Source: Telopea speciosissima (lineage: Eukaryota > Streptophyta > Magnoliopsida > Proteales > Proteaceae). From it: a stretch of 64,000 nucleotides of DNA. The position numbers were made by a program, and so were the translations under genes. The notes beneath the pieces are model-generated. The model ran no database searches, was not told the origin of the DNA, and saw nothing but the letters and a program-made list of their open reading frames with translations. This document shows, piece by piece, positions 12,160 to 23,256 of this stretch (position 1 is its first letter; every line of letters starts with the position of its first letter). The DNA is taken from NCBI RefSeq assembly GCF_018873765.1, contig NC_057926.1, positions 49,219,043 to 49,283,042 of the forward strand. The letters are read 5' to 3'.

Positions 12160-13620
12160 GGATTCAGATTCTCTACTGCCGAAGGCTTGGCTGCCATCGC
12201 GTTGCCAAGCCTCCTGCATCAACACGTGTCCATATTACAATCTAATGGCACACTTTAGATAAATTCAAAATTTAATTTAAAATACCCACTTGGTTACCTG
12301 ACCAACCAACCCCAACTGGGCAGAGAACAAACCGAGAAAGAGTCACCTCCATTGTAGAAGGAACCATTGTTACAAGTTCCTTGTGTTTCATCTATTATAA
12401 CCCATGGTCGCCTCCATTTTCAACCTCATCATATGAGATTTTTCCTTGATTCGCAAAGGACAAACAATCTTAGGCTTGAATTCAAATGGAAGATTTTTAA
12501 GAATTAAAAATTTTAAACATTTGCACTGATTTTGTAAGTATAAAATACAATTTTACATTGAAAAGTATACAGATTTAATTTTCTGGAAGTGCTAAAATTT
12601 GAGAGAAGGCTCACATCATAATCCAAATGTATCACCTTCAATGGTTAGCATGAATGGGGAGCAAAAGGTTTCTTGATATCCATAAATACAACATATGAAG
12701 CCCATCTAGAATGTGAACACTTCATTGACGCTTATGATATATCGCATGTAAGTGTATTCCAGCAACTGAATACAATACTCGATCACCTATTGAATCGTTC
12801 GGAACAGTCCAACTACAACCAAGATTGGGCCAATTCAAGGACATGTAGAAAAATGTTGAAGACTAGATGTATCAAAGTGAGCTGAGTCTCTGTCTTCAGG
12901 CCAATGTTAAGCCCCGAGGAAAGCCTGGTAAATTGGGTAACATGACAAGATTATAATTCCATAATATAAACAAGATTCTTCAAGAGGAAACTAGTTCATC
13001 TGGGTGGTTCAATCAAGCTCTCTGTCTCATTATTTCCAGAAGATCGACCACAGGATTCAGGCTGGGAATTGTAACTTCCTGGTGGAATTATGGAGCTCAT
13101 CATGTTCCTCGAATTAAGAAATGGTGGCTGTGTCGGCCTGGAGATGTCATGCTTATCAGTGAGTATTTTTACCCCCATAGACATTGATGGCCGCAATTCT
13201 GCTGAGGCTTGAGTATAAAGTAATCCAATTTGGGACCGAAATGGTTGAGTTTCAATTCGCCATCGCGCACGGTGAGTAGAGGAACCGCAGAGGCAGAGTT
13301 TCAGTCGGCCCTCACACATGGTGAGGAGAGTAGAGGTTATAGAAGACGATCCCCAAAAGGTTTTTTGGGTTTCTCTAACCGAAATTGGTCTCTTAGGGTT
13401 TTTTGAAACAACCATTTGGTTTGGTTCGTTTTGGTCTTGTCTGTCCCGTTGGGGTTGGTTGGTCAGATAACCAAGTGGGTATTTTAAATTTTGAATTTAT
13501 CTAAAGTGAGCCATTAGATTGTAATATGGACACGTGTTAATGCAGGGAGGCTTGGCAGTGCGACGGCAACCAAGCCTTTGGCAGTAGATTGTAATCTGAA
13601 TCCGATCCTAATCCGATTCC
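12160..13620. mobile_element. Mutator-like element with long inverted repeats
   Basis: The arms at about 12160-12330 and 13425-13615 are inverted copies. They share 'gttaatgcagg' / 'cctgcatcaac', 'cacgtgtccatatta', 'ggcttgg' and 'accaagtgggtatttt' in opposite orientation. The arms are about 170-190 bp, too long for a typical hAT or Harbinger element. The outer ends are degraded and I found no convincing 9-bp duplication. The interior is unique and includes a 139-codon minus-strand frame. Confidence 0.65.
12996..13415 (-). CDS. Hypothetical 139-aa frame inside the Mutator-like element
   Basis: This is an uninterrupted 139-codon frame on the minus strand. It begins in the inner part of the right inverted repeat and runs into the unique interior. 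I recognise no domain. The C-terminal half is rich in Ser, Pro, Asn and Arg, like a disordered tail of a plant regulatory protein, so it could be a captured gene fragment. It could equally be a chance frame. Which one depends on whether the segment at 12996-13250 has a single-copy relative elsewhere in the genome. Confidence 0.25.
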   Translation of the reverse strand: MVVSKNPKRPISVRETQKTFWGSSSITSTLLTMCEGRLKLCLCGSSTHRARWRIETQPFRSQIGLLYTQASAELRPSMSMGVKILTDKHDISRPTQPPFLNSRNMMSSIIPPGSYNSQPESCGRSSGNNETESLIEPPR

Positions 13621-13769
13621 GGTTTACTAAAAATCATGAATTAAATGTTTCCATCGATCCACTCATGAATCATGTCCGTTGCGAGATCATACACTTTGCC
13701 TGTGATGATGTACAAGCAACACAGGGAGTGCACGTACTACTTGTTGCCCGATCATACTGAGGGAATGCA

Positions 13770-13910
13770 CTTCTTATGTTCACTTAGTCACATTTTGTTT
13801 TATTTGAGCACAACATAATTCACCCACTCTTGGATTGCATTCGATCCGACAAGTCATACCAGATCAAGGTTTCTTCATAAAGAATTTAACTACTCTAGCA
13901 ATAAAAATGG
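13770..13910 (+). repeat. Relic of a copia LTR end and primer-binding region
   Basis: The segment reads from 'cacattttgttttattt' through 'ttggattgcattcgatcc' to 'ataccagatcaaggtttctt'. The last part is a decayed version of the copia primer-binding phrase 'tggtatcagagca'. The same sequence recurs at 19857-19975, where it is better preserved. No gag or pol follows. Confidence 0.6.
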
Positions 13911-14990
13911 TAACCATGAGTTAAATAAATTATAGGCCATCTTATGATAACTTGCTTCATAATGTTAAATATCTTTGTGATAAAATAGCTAGAATTGATT
14001 CACTCTGATTATAACTGCTTAAAAGATAAATGTTCATCTATGACTGGTGATATTGGTGATCTTAGGCTGTTAAATCTTTCCTTGTCATGTGAAATTATTG
14101 ATCTTAAATTTTCTCTGTCTGGAAATTGTACTTCTTTCTAAGGATGAGACTAATGAAAACTATTGTTTTAATGCTATTCATAATGAGAGTGATGATAGCT
14201 GTAAAAATAAGGATGATACATCCTTTGCCCTAACCCTGGACCCTCTTATAACATGTTGAAATATGTCATGATAATAACCATGTGTTGAAGCTAGGAGGTT
14301 CCATTTATATATTGTGAGTTTTGGATACGAAAACAATTATGTGATGTTTGTTTTGAGTATACTGATGTGTGTGCTAAATATTCTAAGAGATAGATGATAC
14401 CTAAGCTGGCGAAGAAGTGTTGAATTGAAGGAAGAACAAAGCATGCTGAATGGAAAAAGAACTATTGAAGACGATTTTCTGTGAAAAGAGGATGATCTTC
14501 TGTGACCTTGAAGAATCAGAGATTTGAATGCTACATCATATGGAAGATTCTTTCAAGTCAAGTATTAGGATTTGTTTACGATTGAAATATCTTTGTAATC
14601 CTAATGTAGTTGATCAACAAAATGTGAAAAACCCAAAAAACGACATAAACAAAGACTTAAATGAAAGAATCAAGAAATTAGATGGTTTGACTTAAAAGAG
14701 AGTCCAAGTCTACTGACAATGGTCTTCTATGAACTAGGACGGACAATCAAGCTTAATTGGAAAACCTCAGAAATTCTAAGTTTGAACTCATGAACAACTG
14801 AGCTTTCAATGTTAAATTGTTACGTAGTCTGCGGACGACCACTACGATCTTCCATGCGATCTTTCGTGAATGTCTGAGATTTGTGAGATTCAATCATCTT
14901 AGACGGACGATGTTGTGGTTTTTTATGACTGTCGCACAGTCTTCTATGCAATAGCAATTAATACTACATGGGCAAGAAGTTGGAAAGTCT
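13911..14990. other. Intergenic, no gene seen
   Basis: AT-rich DNA. Around 14226-14290 there is a short match to the start of the large duplicated unit at 18190 and 27230 ('ataacatgttgaaata', 'catgataat'). I see no coding frame. Confidence 0.5.
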
Positions 14991-14998
14991 AATTATTG

Positions 14999-15932
14999 GG
15001 AAAATTATCCGTATACCCCCTGTACTTTGCCTAAAGTAATAATTAAACTGAGTTTCAAAAAACCACCTTGTACGCCCCCCTCTATTTAAAAAAAAAAAAA
15101 AACACAAAAGTAACAGTTCGTTAGGAAGTAAACATTAAGTGATGACATGGACTTTACTTTGGACATGAAATTACATTTTTACCCTTTCACCCTACCCTGA
15201 ACAAACCAATTGTCTTTCCCAAACCTCACCATCCCTGTCTCCTGCGAAGAGGCGAACCAGCCCTATTCCTCTATGCTGGCGCATTCTCTCAGTTGGGTCC
15301 CTATTAACAGAGACGGCCTCACCAAAAAAATGTAAAATCAAGAAGAAATTAACATTCGTTGGTTCTTCATTTTAATTACCCAAAAAACTGTCATCTAATC
15401 TGGTGAGATCAGAACTAGTGTTGGTGTAGGAGAGCCCAACTCCCACTAGAGATTCCACGAATAACAAATTTGCTCTGCAACATCAAAAGAAGAAAGGGAA
15501 AAAAAAAAAAAAAAAAAATTCCATCTAAGGGGGTGTCCGGGAAATTTTCCCTTATAAAAATGAAAAAACAGAGGACTCCGTTTGGTTGCAAGGGGAATTA
15601 AAGGGAAGAGAGGGGAAAGGAAATTTTCATATTTAAAGAAGGAATTTTTGTAATTATTACCCCATTAAACCAAAGAAGGAGAGACCTTTTGCATTTTCCC
15701 TTTCTCCCCCAATTGCAATGAAGAACTCCTCCTTTGTCTTGCCTAGTGCCCATCGACGGCCACCCCTCGATTTTTAACATAAAGTCCACGTCATCACTTA
15801 ACTTACTTCCTAACGGACTGTTACTTTTGTAATTTTTTTAAATAGAAGGTGTATACAAGGTGGTTTTTTGAAATCTTGGATTTATTATTACTTTAGACAA
15901 AGTACAGGGGGTGTACGTGTAATTTTCTCTTG
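14999..15932. mobile_element. Mutator-type inverted-repeat element
   Basis: The left arm (about 14999-15180, starting 'gggaaaattatccgtata') and right arm (about 15775-15932, ending 'gtgtaattttctc') are inverted copies. They share 'ccccctgtactttg', 'ctaaagtaataat', 'gttacttttg' and the 'aagtgatgac' phrase. Flanks resemble each other ('ctaattatt' / 'ttgattatt', 7 of 9), as expected for an old 9-bp duplication. The inside carries a poly-A run (about 15491-15518) and a partial copy of the 'gtttggttgcaagggga' repeat, and has no transposase. Confidence 0.7.
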
Positions 15933-16555
15933 ATTATTTATTTATAATCACTTGGATTATATGCACTTGAGAGAAACTTTTAAACATCTTTACTAATGTA
16001 GAGGAATTCTAACAGTTAGTTTTTTCATGGGAATCTTAAGTTGAATATTAGAGATCAAAATTGATTTAATGCTTCTAATCATTTTGATGTTTTAGTGGTT
16101 CTCCAATAGTTAGTTTCCTTTGTAAATGAAAATTGAATTCAACTCTTCAAAGGAGAAGCCCTCGATTTTTAACTTAAAGTCCACGTCATAACTTAACTTA
16201 CTTCCTAACGGACTGTTACTTTTGTGTTTTATTTTTTAAATTGAGGGGGTGTACGTGGTGGTTTTTTGAAACCTCGGGTTTATTATTACTTTAGGCAAAG
16301 CATAGGGGGTGTATGCATAATTTTCTCTTGATTATTTATTTATAAACACATGGACTATATGCACTTGAGAGAAACTTTTAAACATCTTTACAAGTGTCGA
16401 GGAATTCCAACAGTTGATTTTTTATGGAAATCTTAATTTGAATATTATAAATTAAAAGGAATTTAATGTTTTTAATCATTTTGATGTTTTAGTGATTCTC
16501 CAATAACTAGTTTCTTTTGTACATGAAAGTTGAATTCAACTCTTCAAAGGAAAAG
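15764..16555 (+). repeat. Tandem duplication of a ~395-bp unit
   Basis: Copy 1 (15764-16158) and copy 2 (16159-about 16555) both begin 'ccctcgatttttaac' and both end in 'actcttcaaagga.aag'. Each contains the right end of the Mutator-type element plus the same flank ('gcacttgagagaaactttt', 'tttgatgttttagtg'). The duplication therefore happened after the element had inserted. Confidence 0.85.
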
Positions 16556-16610
16556 CTGAGCTTGACTCTAGCTAACGTTTAGTTTAACAACTAGTACCAT
16601 TGCCTATAAA

Positions 16611-16829
16611 ATGATGGAGTCAGTTGATGTTATAGAAAAAAAAAAGGATCAATCACAAGCAAATACAACATGTGTGCAAAGCAATAAAAAGCAAGATTAT
16701 CTTGAATTGCTAATATTGAGCTTCATTGTTTACATCATTTTGAGATGTTGTCGTTACTACTCGGACAGAGCAAAAGTGAAAGATCATCTTGATAATCCTA
16801 ATATAGTTGATCAACAAGCATCAACATAG
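16611..16829 (+). CDS. Small hypothetical protein with one membrane segment
   Basis: A 72-codon frame. The N-terminal half is polar and Lys/Gln-rich. Residues about 29-48 form one hydrophobic helix (LELLILSFIVYIILRCC) with two Cys at its end, and the tail is charged. A decayed relative appears at about 29590-29690: the nucleotide phrases 'gagatgttg', 'ggacagag..aaagt' and 'gatc.atcatctt' recur there in the same order. I do not recognise a family. A chance frame cannot be excluded. Confidence 0.25.
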   Translation: MMESVDVIEKKKDQSQANTTCVQSNKKQDYLELLILSFIVYIILRCCRYYSDRAKVKDHLDNPNIVDQQAST

Positions 16830-17110
16830 TTTGACAAAAAATTCATTGTTTTGATGATTTTTTTCTTTATTTGATTATTTTGGTATGATCAAAATGAGAA
16901 CAAAATGCAAGTTCTTGAACTATAATCAAAAGCCAAAACTTTCAAAGGAACCAAACACAAGTCTTGGTCCATAATATGATTCAAAATAAGATTAAAATCC
17001 TCTTCAGTGCGGGCATTTAGCGGTGCATTACAGTGCGGCCCTGAGAGTTCGACACTTGGAAAAAGCGTCATCCAACAGTGGGAGCTCGATGCAAGACAGT
17101 TTTTCTTTTG

Positions 17111-17734
17111 GGTAAAATACACATACCCCCCTATAATGCACCCAATATTCCTCATGCCCCCCTAAGGCTCTGACGACTCCACAAGCACTCCCTCAAAATT
17201 TCACGTACCACCTCTATTTTACCCCCTAAAGCCATTTAAGTCCACATCGTTAATTTCAGGCGTTAAATGCTAACGTGAAGAAGGTAATGTACAATTATAC
17301 CCTTTCTAGTGCTAAGTTACCAAAATGCCCTTAAGTTAAACATAAGTTAAAGTAAGTAAAATACCCATCTTCTAATGAGTTCACCGCTGGTTTGTTGCTT
17401 ATATCGTAAGGTTGAAGAAAGGGGGAAATAGTGGGGGTAAAAAGGCCTTTTCAAATTGGGTTAGGGCACAAAGGTCTTTCCAAATTATGAACAAATAGGT
17501 CAGGGCAATTAGGTCTTTTCAAATTTTAGAAAAAATAGAAGAAAGGGTAGTTTGATCAATAAAAAAAATTATTAGCATTTAACGCCTAAAATTAACGGTG
17601 TGGACTTAAATGGCTTTAGGGGGTAAAGTAGAGGTGGTATGTGGAATTTTGAGAGGGTGCGTGTGGACTTGTCAGAAACTTAGGGGGGTATGAGGAATAT
17701 TGGGTGCATTATAGGGGGTATGTGTATTTTACCC
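17111..17734. mobile_element. Mutator-type MITE with ~165-bp inverted repeats
   Basis: The left end starts 'gggtaaaatacacatacccc' and the right end is its inverse, 'gggggtatgtgtattttaccc'. The arms extend to about 17280 and from about 17565. They share 'attgggtgcatta', 'tggctttagggggtaaa' and 'attaacg' in opposite orientation. The central about 290 bp have no coding content. The flanks are T-rich, so the duplication cannot be read with confidence. Confidence 0.75.
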
Positions 17735-17938
17735 TTTTTTTCCCCCCTTTTTCTTTCTTCTCGAACTGGCACCGGTTGAACAAAAGAACCTATATGTTTC
17801 CCTCCCTTGCTTCATATAGCAATTCCTAAATTCTCTTGAGCTTTGTTCTCTCTCCTCTCTCATGGGCAGTCCCTCAATAGGTTCTCGGTGCCCTAAAACT
17901 CTGGAGAAGCTCTGCAATCTTTAGGAAATCCAGAAAAA

Positions 17939-19730
17939 CCTAGTGAGAGCGGAAAAACTCGAAAAAACCTAAAAATTCGCAAAGTGTAATCTATGGTTAA
18001 AATTTCAATTAAATCATTGTAGAAATATCAGCATTCCACATAATTGGCCCGATAAGCCCTCTTTAGGCTCTAGAAGGGGGTTTTTTTTTTTTCTCACTTA
18101 TCACTTTTTGTCCATATTTACTAAGTTATATAGGTAGATCAATACTATGTAGACATTTAACCTATTTGATGGCCGGGTTAGGGTTTTTGCCCTAACGTAG
18201 ACCCCTTTTATAACATGTTGAAATACACCATGATAATTACCATATATGCTATTGCTATGCTATATTAATATAGGGATGGTGCCCACTACACCCGGCCCTC
18301 TCATAGGGTACCATGAATGACATACTTGCTCCCTGGGTGGATACTGAGATGTGCTCTCCCATTGGCGCAGATGCTTGTTTAGAAACCATATATGTGACCA
18401 AGCAGACATCTCTTGCCCATTAGTATAATATATATTTACTTGTGTATTTGAAAAACCCCGGCCTCCATTAAGACATACGTCGATTTTCTTAAAATACTTC
18501 TAGTTAGACTATTGTGCTGTCGACCATAGACACTGAATTTTGTCACCCCAAAGAATCAATCCCATGGCAACAATAAAAAAAATATAAAGAAGGCTGCCAA
18601 ATCAACACGTTTTCCTTTCCAACTTAAATTCTCATCGGATTCTTCTTTAGAGTGCACATACCACAGTGTGCACCTTCATACCCCAGAGTTGGGATCCTCT
18701 GCAATGAGCCATTTGATAGCTGGACTGGCTGTGCAAGCATTGGGATGTATGTGAGCAGACACACATTCCGGCACGCACCCAGTCAGCCAAGCTGTTGGAT
18801 GCTCATTGGGTGCTCCTCATTGGAGAGGATCCGGACACCTCATCCCCCTCCATTGTGGACCCCACTCAAAATAACAACAGACAACCCGGTTAGGCCCTTT
18901 CTCGATAATTAAGTTCCAAATAATTAAGGAAGAAAAAAAAAATCTCCCTCAAATCTCAAGGATGTAACCAAAGATTAATACCATCAACAACAGTTGAATT
19001 TCTCCAACAATTTCTGTCGAGATTCCCTCGAAAACTGAATTATTGCCTATTAAATACCAGCTGGACCCGTAATGTAAGTAACGACTCCTCCTCAGCCTGT
19101 CTTCCCTTAATTTGCTAGCTGCGACCTCATCAAATTTACAAATTAGGAGGCAACAACCCCTAAATTCTCTCCCCTTCGGCCGTCGATCCCCACCCTTTCA
19201 TCTCTTTAACACCTCCAAGCCCGTTTCATTCAAATAAATATCTATGAATCGGATCTATGGTCTCACTAAAATCTTCCTCAAATTCCATATTTATGCCCAC
19301 CCTCAGGCCTCAGCCCGTCTTATCTCCTCAATAAAATTAGTAACTCAACCACCCTGTAGTGTAATATCGAAAATTGTTGATCCTATAAATAGTTTTCTTT
19401 AACTTGCAGGTGTAAAGGGTTTCTACGCAACATTGGAGATTTGTGATTGTTAATTTGCAAACTGAGATCATCAACAAAAACTATTAATATATCATTGACT
19501 GCTGAGATCAAATTATATATTAAGCTCTCAAAGACAGATTGAGAAGGAACAGCTGGGATTAACATACATGGAGATGACGAGGTGGCAGAGTTTCCCCCCT
19601 CTTCAACACTATGTATGTTAACCTCTAGCTGTTGATTTCACGTCATTGAGAAAAACAGATTTTTGTTAGACGGTCAACCATCTTATTGAGGCAATGCAAC
19701 ACAGAGAGAGACACCATCAAGAATCTCGTT
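17939..19730 (+). repeat. Large direct duplication, unit A upstream part
   Basis: This block is repeated at 26973-29508. Anchor phrases in the same order are 'cctagtgagag.ggaaaaactc', 'cacataattggcccgataag', 'cccagagttgggatcctct', 'caccctttcatctcttta', 'cctataaatagttttctt' and 'caaagacagattgagaagga'. Unit B has an extra stretch of about 650 bp near 28380-29000. The sequence is non-coding. The conserved 'tataaatag' near 19384 and 29101 could be an old promoter. A defensin exon follows further downstream in both units. Confidence 0.85.
18690..18840. repeat. Hairpin MITE, copy 1
   Basis: An inverted repeat: the left arm 'ggatcctctgcaatgag' and the right arm 'ctcattggagaggatcc' bracket complementary inner arms ('gctggactggctgtg' / 'cagtcagccaagct'). 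The same hairpin sits at 27735-27885. A relative with different arms is at 40394-40566. Confidence 0.7.
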
Positions 19731-19734
19731 ACAA

Positions 19735-19985
19735 ATATACAAACTGGTAATATCCTCCATGGTTCTACTACCTTTGCTAGTTGCTTATTTGTTTTCTATT
19801 TATTGTTGTTGTGTGTTAGGGTTAGGATTAATTTTTGTTTATGTTTATGTTTAATTTGTCACATTTTGTTTTATTTAATCACATCCCAATTCACCCTCTC
19901 TCGGATTGCATTAGATCCTACAAATGATACCAGAACAAGGTTTCTTCATAAAGAGTTTAACTACTCAATCAGATTGCATTAGATT
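19735..19985 (+). repeat. Copia LTR end and primer-binding region
   Basis: From about 19790 the sequence becomes LTR-like. It ends 'ctcggattgcattagatcc' and is followed by 'gataccagaacaagg', a mutated copy of the copia tRNA-Met primer-binding phrase. It replaces the part of unit A that should match 29510-30050, so its insertion explains why unit A lacks a defensin first exon. No pol is attached. Confidence 0.6.
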
Positions 19986-20605
19986 TAATCTTTAGTGATA
20001 TTGGTACTAATATTAATTACACCAATTACTATGCTTAATTTGAATGTATTAGATTCCATTCCAGTTGTAACAAGTGACAGACCGGATATTGGTGTTGCCC
20101 ACCATCCAGATGTGTCCAGCTGAAGAACTCATTCTATGTAACTTCAACTTTATCCCCAAAATTTTTTCATCTCAACCCAGTGGATGCCATTGATATGCAT
20201 CACACCCAATATATATACTAACACCCATTACACAATCTCCAGTCCTACCGATGTCCTTCTTTCTAGAGATGGAAACATCTGATTCACTAAAAGTAGGATG
20301 AGCTAGGATCAGTTATTATATCAAATAAACAACTTTATTGCAGTTTCAATGATTTTTGGAATTGTAGGGATTGCACAAGAAACAGAACTCAAAAGAACTC
20401 CACAAGGGATCGGCGAGGCATTTCTACTAAGATGCAGGAACCTAACTATCTGGACAAACTCTTTAGAACTAACCAAATTTTTTTTTGGTAGACTTTAGAA
20501 CTTACCAATTGGTTTACCAATACAGGGAATCATCAATGTCTCATGAAAACTCTGTCATTTGCTTTTTGATAGTAAGACTAGTATCAGTTTCCTTAAATTT
20601 GTATT
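19986..20605. other. Intergenic, no gene seen
   Basis: AT-rich DNA continuing from the copia leader. No gag-like frame could be followed. Nothing else is recognisable. Confidence 0.4.
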
Positions 20606-20614
20606 TATAATTAA

Positions 20615-20782
20615 GGGAAGCAGTTTTCTTTCTGGGAGTGTGGCCTACGCCAGCACTCCCATGTGTCTATCTCTCTCCTCCTTAAAACAAGGGGTAGATG
20701 TGTCTTTTCAAATAAGGAGGAGAGAGATAGACTCATGGGAGTGCTGGCGTAGGCCACACTCCCGGACAGGGAACTTTCTCCC
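20615..20782. mobile_element. Near-palindromic MITE, 9-bp target duplication
   Basis: The element is flanked by two exact copies of 'tataattaa' (20606-20614 and 20783-20791). Inside, the arms 'gggagtgtggcctacgccag' and its inverse pair almost perfectly over about 60 bp, around a short loop near 20695-20715. The outer ends are inverted ('gggaagcag' / 'ctttctccc'). The 9-bp duplication points to the Mutator superfamily. Confidence 0.85.
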
Positions 20783-20921
20783 TATAATTAAACAGCCTAG
20801 ACATCTCATACAAACAGCTCATAACTTATCCTAACATGCTAGACTTTTCAGTTCAATGTCAAACTCTATTAGTTGTAATGTTTCTATAATATTTTAGTTA
20901 ATGAACTTTCTTAACTAAAAT

Positions 20922-21105
20922 TTGGATCCTCTACTGTCGATCGAGCTGCCCTGGCAGGACCTTACTGCCAATTCAGGCACAGTAAAGCGATAAATGACCG
21001 CCTTACCCCTATTCAAACAAGACGTTTGGGCAGAGATAAAATGGTCATTTCCTGCCTTGCTATATCTCGACAATAAGGCAGCTCGGCAGCGGAGGATCAG
21101 GGTCC
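20922..21105. repeat. Hairpin element (dispersed family with 'aaatgac' core)
   Basis: The arms 'ggatcctctactgtcgatcg' and 'ctcggcagcggaggatc' pair, with a second pair 'gagctgcc' / 'ggcagctc'. The centre holds 'aaatgaccgccttacccct' and its inverse, a theme shared with the hairpins at 33421-33580, 49455-49612 and 62430-62620. Confidence 0.6.
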
Positions 21106-21399
21106 GGCATCCAAACGCATTTCGTAGTTCAAGCTTCAAGGCGTGAACGCCGTCAAGTAACCTTATTACATTTTGTTTTATTTTGTTTTTATTTTCAAGA
21201 GATTGCTATCTGGCGTGTAGCACCTGCATCAGCACACGGGTAAATGAGAACGCATGCATTATATTTTAAGTACTTTTATTCGTTTTTAAGTTATTTATTG
21301 GTATGTGTACGTAAATATATATACCGTGTGATGCATAGGATCATAACTTGTGAATTTAAAAAAATAAAAACAACGGAAAGACGCTGAAGTGTAGAACCG

Positions 21400-21801
21400 T
21401 CGTCGTGTTTCGTCATCCGTTTTTCTTCTTTCTTTCTGAGACTCAGACCCTTCTCGACTTAAAACCTTACTATACCCTATTTTTTCAAGGAAGAAGAACC
21501 GAAGGCATCGGCGACGATCACCTCGGCACCTGTTATTCTGGCTAGGCCGCGACGATCTCCCATTCCTCCAGCGACAATCCGATAAGTATTTCTCTGTTCT
21601 TTTTTCTCCCTTATCTTTTTCAACTCTTTTTTTGGTCCCATGTTGTTGCTGCTTCTTATCCTTCTCTGCTTCTCTGTTTTTTCTTAGACTATACCCCTAT
21701 TTTCTCAAGGAAGAAGAAGCGAAGGCATCGGCGACGATCACCTCGGCTCCTGTTATTCTGGCTAGGCCGCGACGATCTTCCATTCCCCGGGGACAATCCG
21801 G
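21400..21801 (+). other. Probable 5' leader of the coiled-coil gene, with tandem duplication
   Basis: A 'tatatatac' TATA-like run lies at about 21317. A segment of about 150-200 bp is present twice (about 21472-21650 and 21694-21880); both copies read 'gaaggcatcggcgacgatca' and 'gttattctggctaggccgcg'. The second copy ends in a consensus donor, 'ccg|gtaagtattt' (GT at 21801-21802). In the first copy the same place reads 'ccg|ataagtattt', so that donor is lost. This suggests an untranslated first exon spliced to the exon at about 23233. Confidence 0.5.
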
Positions 21802-22788
21802 TAAGTATTTATGTGTTCTTTATGTTCTTTTTTTTTTTTTTCCCCACTTTTTTTTTGGTCCCATGTTGCTGCTGCTTCTCTGTTTTTTCTTATCTACATC
21901 TGTGTTTTTTTGGGTAATGATTAATGAAATTCTTTGTATTTTGATTCTTGTATCAACTCCCAATAAAATCAACTTGCTGGAAGTCAACAAAAAGTCAACC
22001 TTCCCAGATGAAGGTCAAACTTGAGATTTCAAACCCCCAAGATCAATAATAGCACCCTTCTGAAGATCAGAGCGATTGGATAAGTAATTTGAGAGTAATT
22101 CGAAAATTCCGACTCAGGACAGAAATCTAGGAAGTACAGTGAAGAATGGTCAAACTCAAATTAAATCAAGTCAGATCAATAGAATTTTCCAAATTCAGAT
22201 CAGTTTCTATCCTTGATAGGAGCTATCAATCAAACCCTCAAATATTCAAACAGATCAGATGCCTTATTAGGGAGTAATTAGATTAGCAAGAAATCTGAAC
22301 CCCAAACTCTGTGAGTTAAAGTGATTTTAAAGTAGCAGCAGCAATGATGATCAGAATCCCTCAAAAGTCTGATCGGATATAGGTCTTGGGTAGACCTTTG
22401 ATATTCCAGAGTTTGGGCGGAATCAGATTATCAACTAGAACTGAAATCAAACCTTAATTTATCCTTACCTACTGATGGATTTGTAATCTCAGAGGAAGCA
22501 CCAAATAGCTCTATGGAATTCTGAGATCAAATCACAAGAGCAGGGAAAAACTGGTGGTAAACAGAGGATGGGAGGGGAAGAATTCGAAGAACTGGACCTA
22601 TCCCCGGTTGGGTCTCTCACCCACTGTCTCACGCCAGTCTCTTAAGGCTCTATAGCACTCAACAATCTCAATTCAATTGTATTTATAGAGTGAAAATAAA
22701 ACTCCTACCCATCTAGGAATATGAAAAACCAACTCCTACCATGAATAGGAGTTATTACAATGTTGCTGGAATTTAATTCAGATTGTTG

Positions 22789-22950
22789 GATGCCCTAGGA
22801 GAAGTGATGTGGAAAGACATCCTTAGCTTAGGCCTTATATCAAGTATGGCGTCGAATAGAGCTAATTGGAGGGTAAGGATCCATATAACCAACCCCATTA
22901 AGTTGGGATAAGGCTGTGGTGGTTGTTGGACAATGTTTTTGAAATTTAAA
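22789..22950 (+). mobile_element. RTE-clade LINE 3' end
   Basis: A 40-codon open stretch ends at the stop at 22909-22911. Its last residues include SNRANWRVRIHITNPIKLG, which matches the usual C-terminal end of plant RTE reverse transcriptases ('RA.WR.RIHVADP.KLG'). It is followed by 'ggctgtggtggttgttgg', a decayed (TTG)n tail. Only the last part of the element is present, as expected for a 5'-truncated LINE copy. It sits in the presumed first intron of the coiled-coil gene. Confidence 0.75.
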
Positions 22951-23256
22951 GTCAACTTTAGTAGTGTTCCTAACACTACTAGAAATGGAAATAACTTAAA
23001 CAAACAAATAAAAAACAATTAAATAGCTCATGCGTGCTTAAAGAGAACCAGCCCAGCCGGCTGGTATTATTACTAAACTTTGCTGGTATTGTATTTCTAG
23101 AATTACCGAACTATGCTGGAATTGCCGTGCTGCCATTCTAGAATTTCTGAACTGTTAGTACTGAATTCATATTAATTTTTGGCCTGTTTTTTTTCTAGAA
23201 TCTCTGATGTTTCTCCCCTTTGTTTTCAGCAGTAAACTGGAAAACACTGCAACATT

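Noticed and set aside
19383-19565. Minus-strand frame with a counterpart at 29040-29237
   Set aside because: Presence in both duplicated units first suggested a gene. However, the unit-B copy has a stop and shifts in the same frame, and no protein family is recognisable. It is probably just duplicated non-coding DNA.
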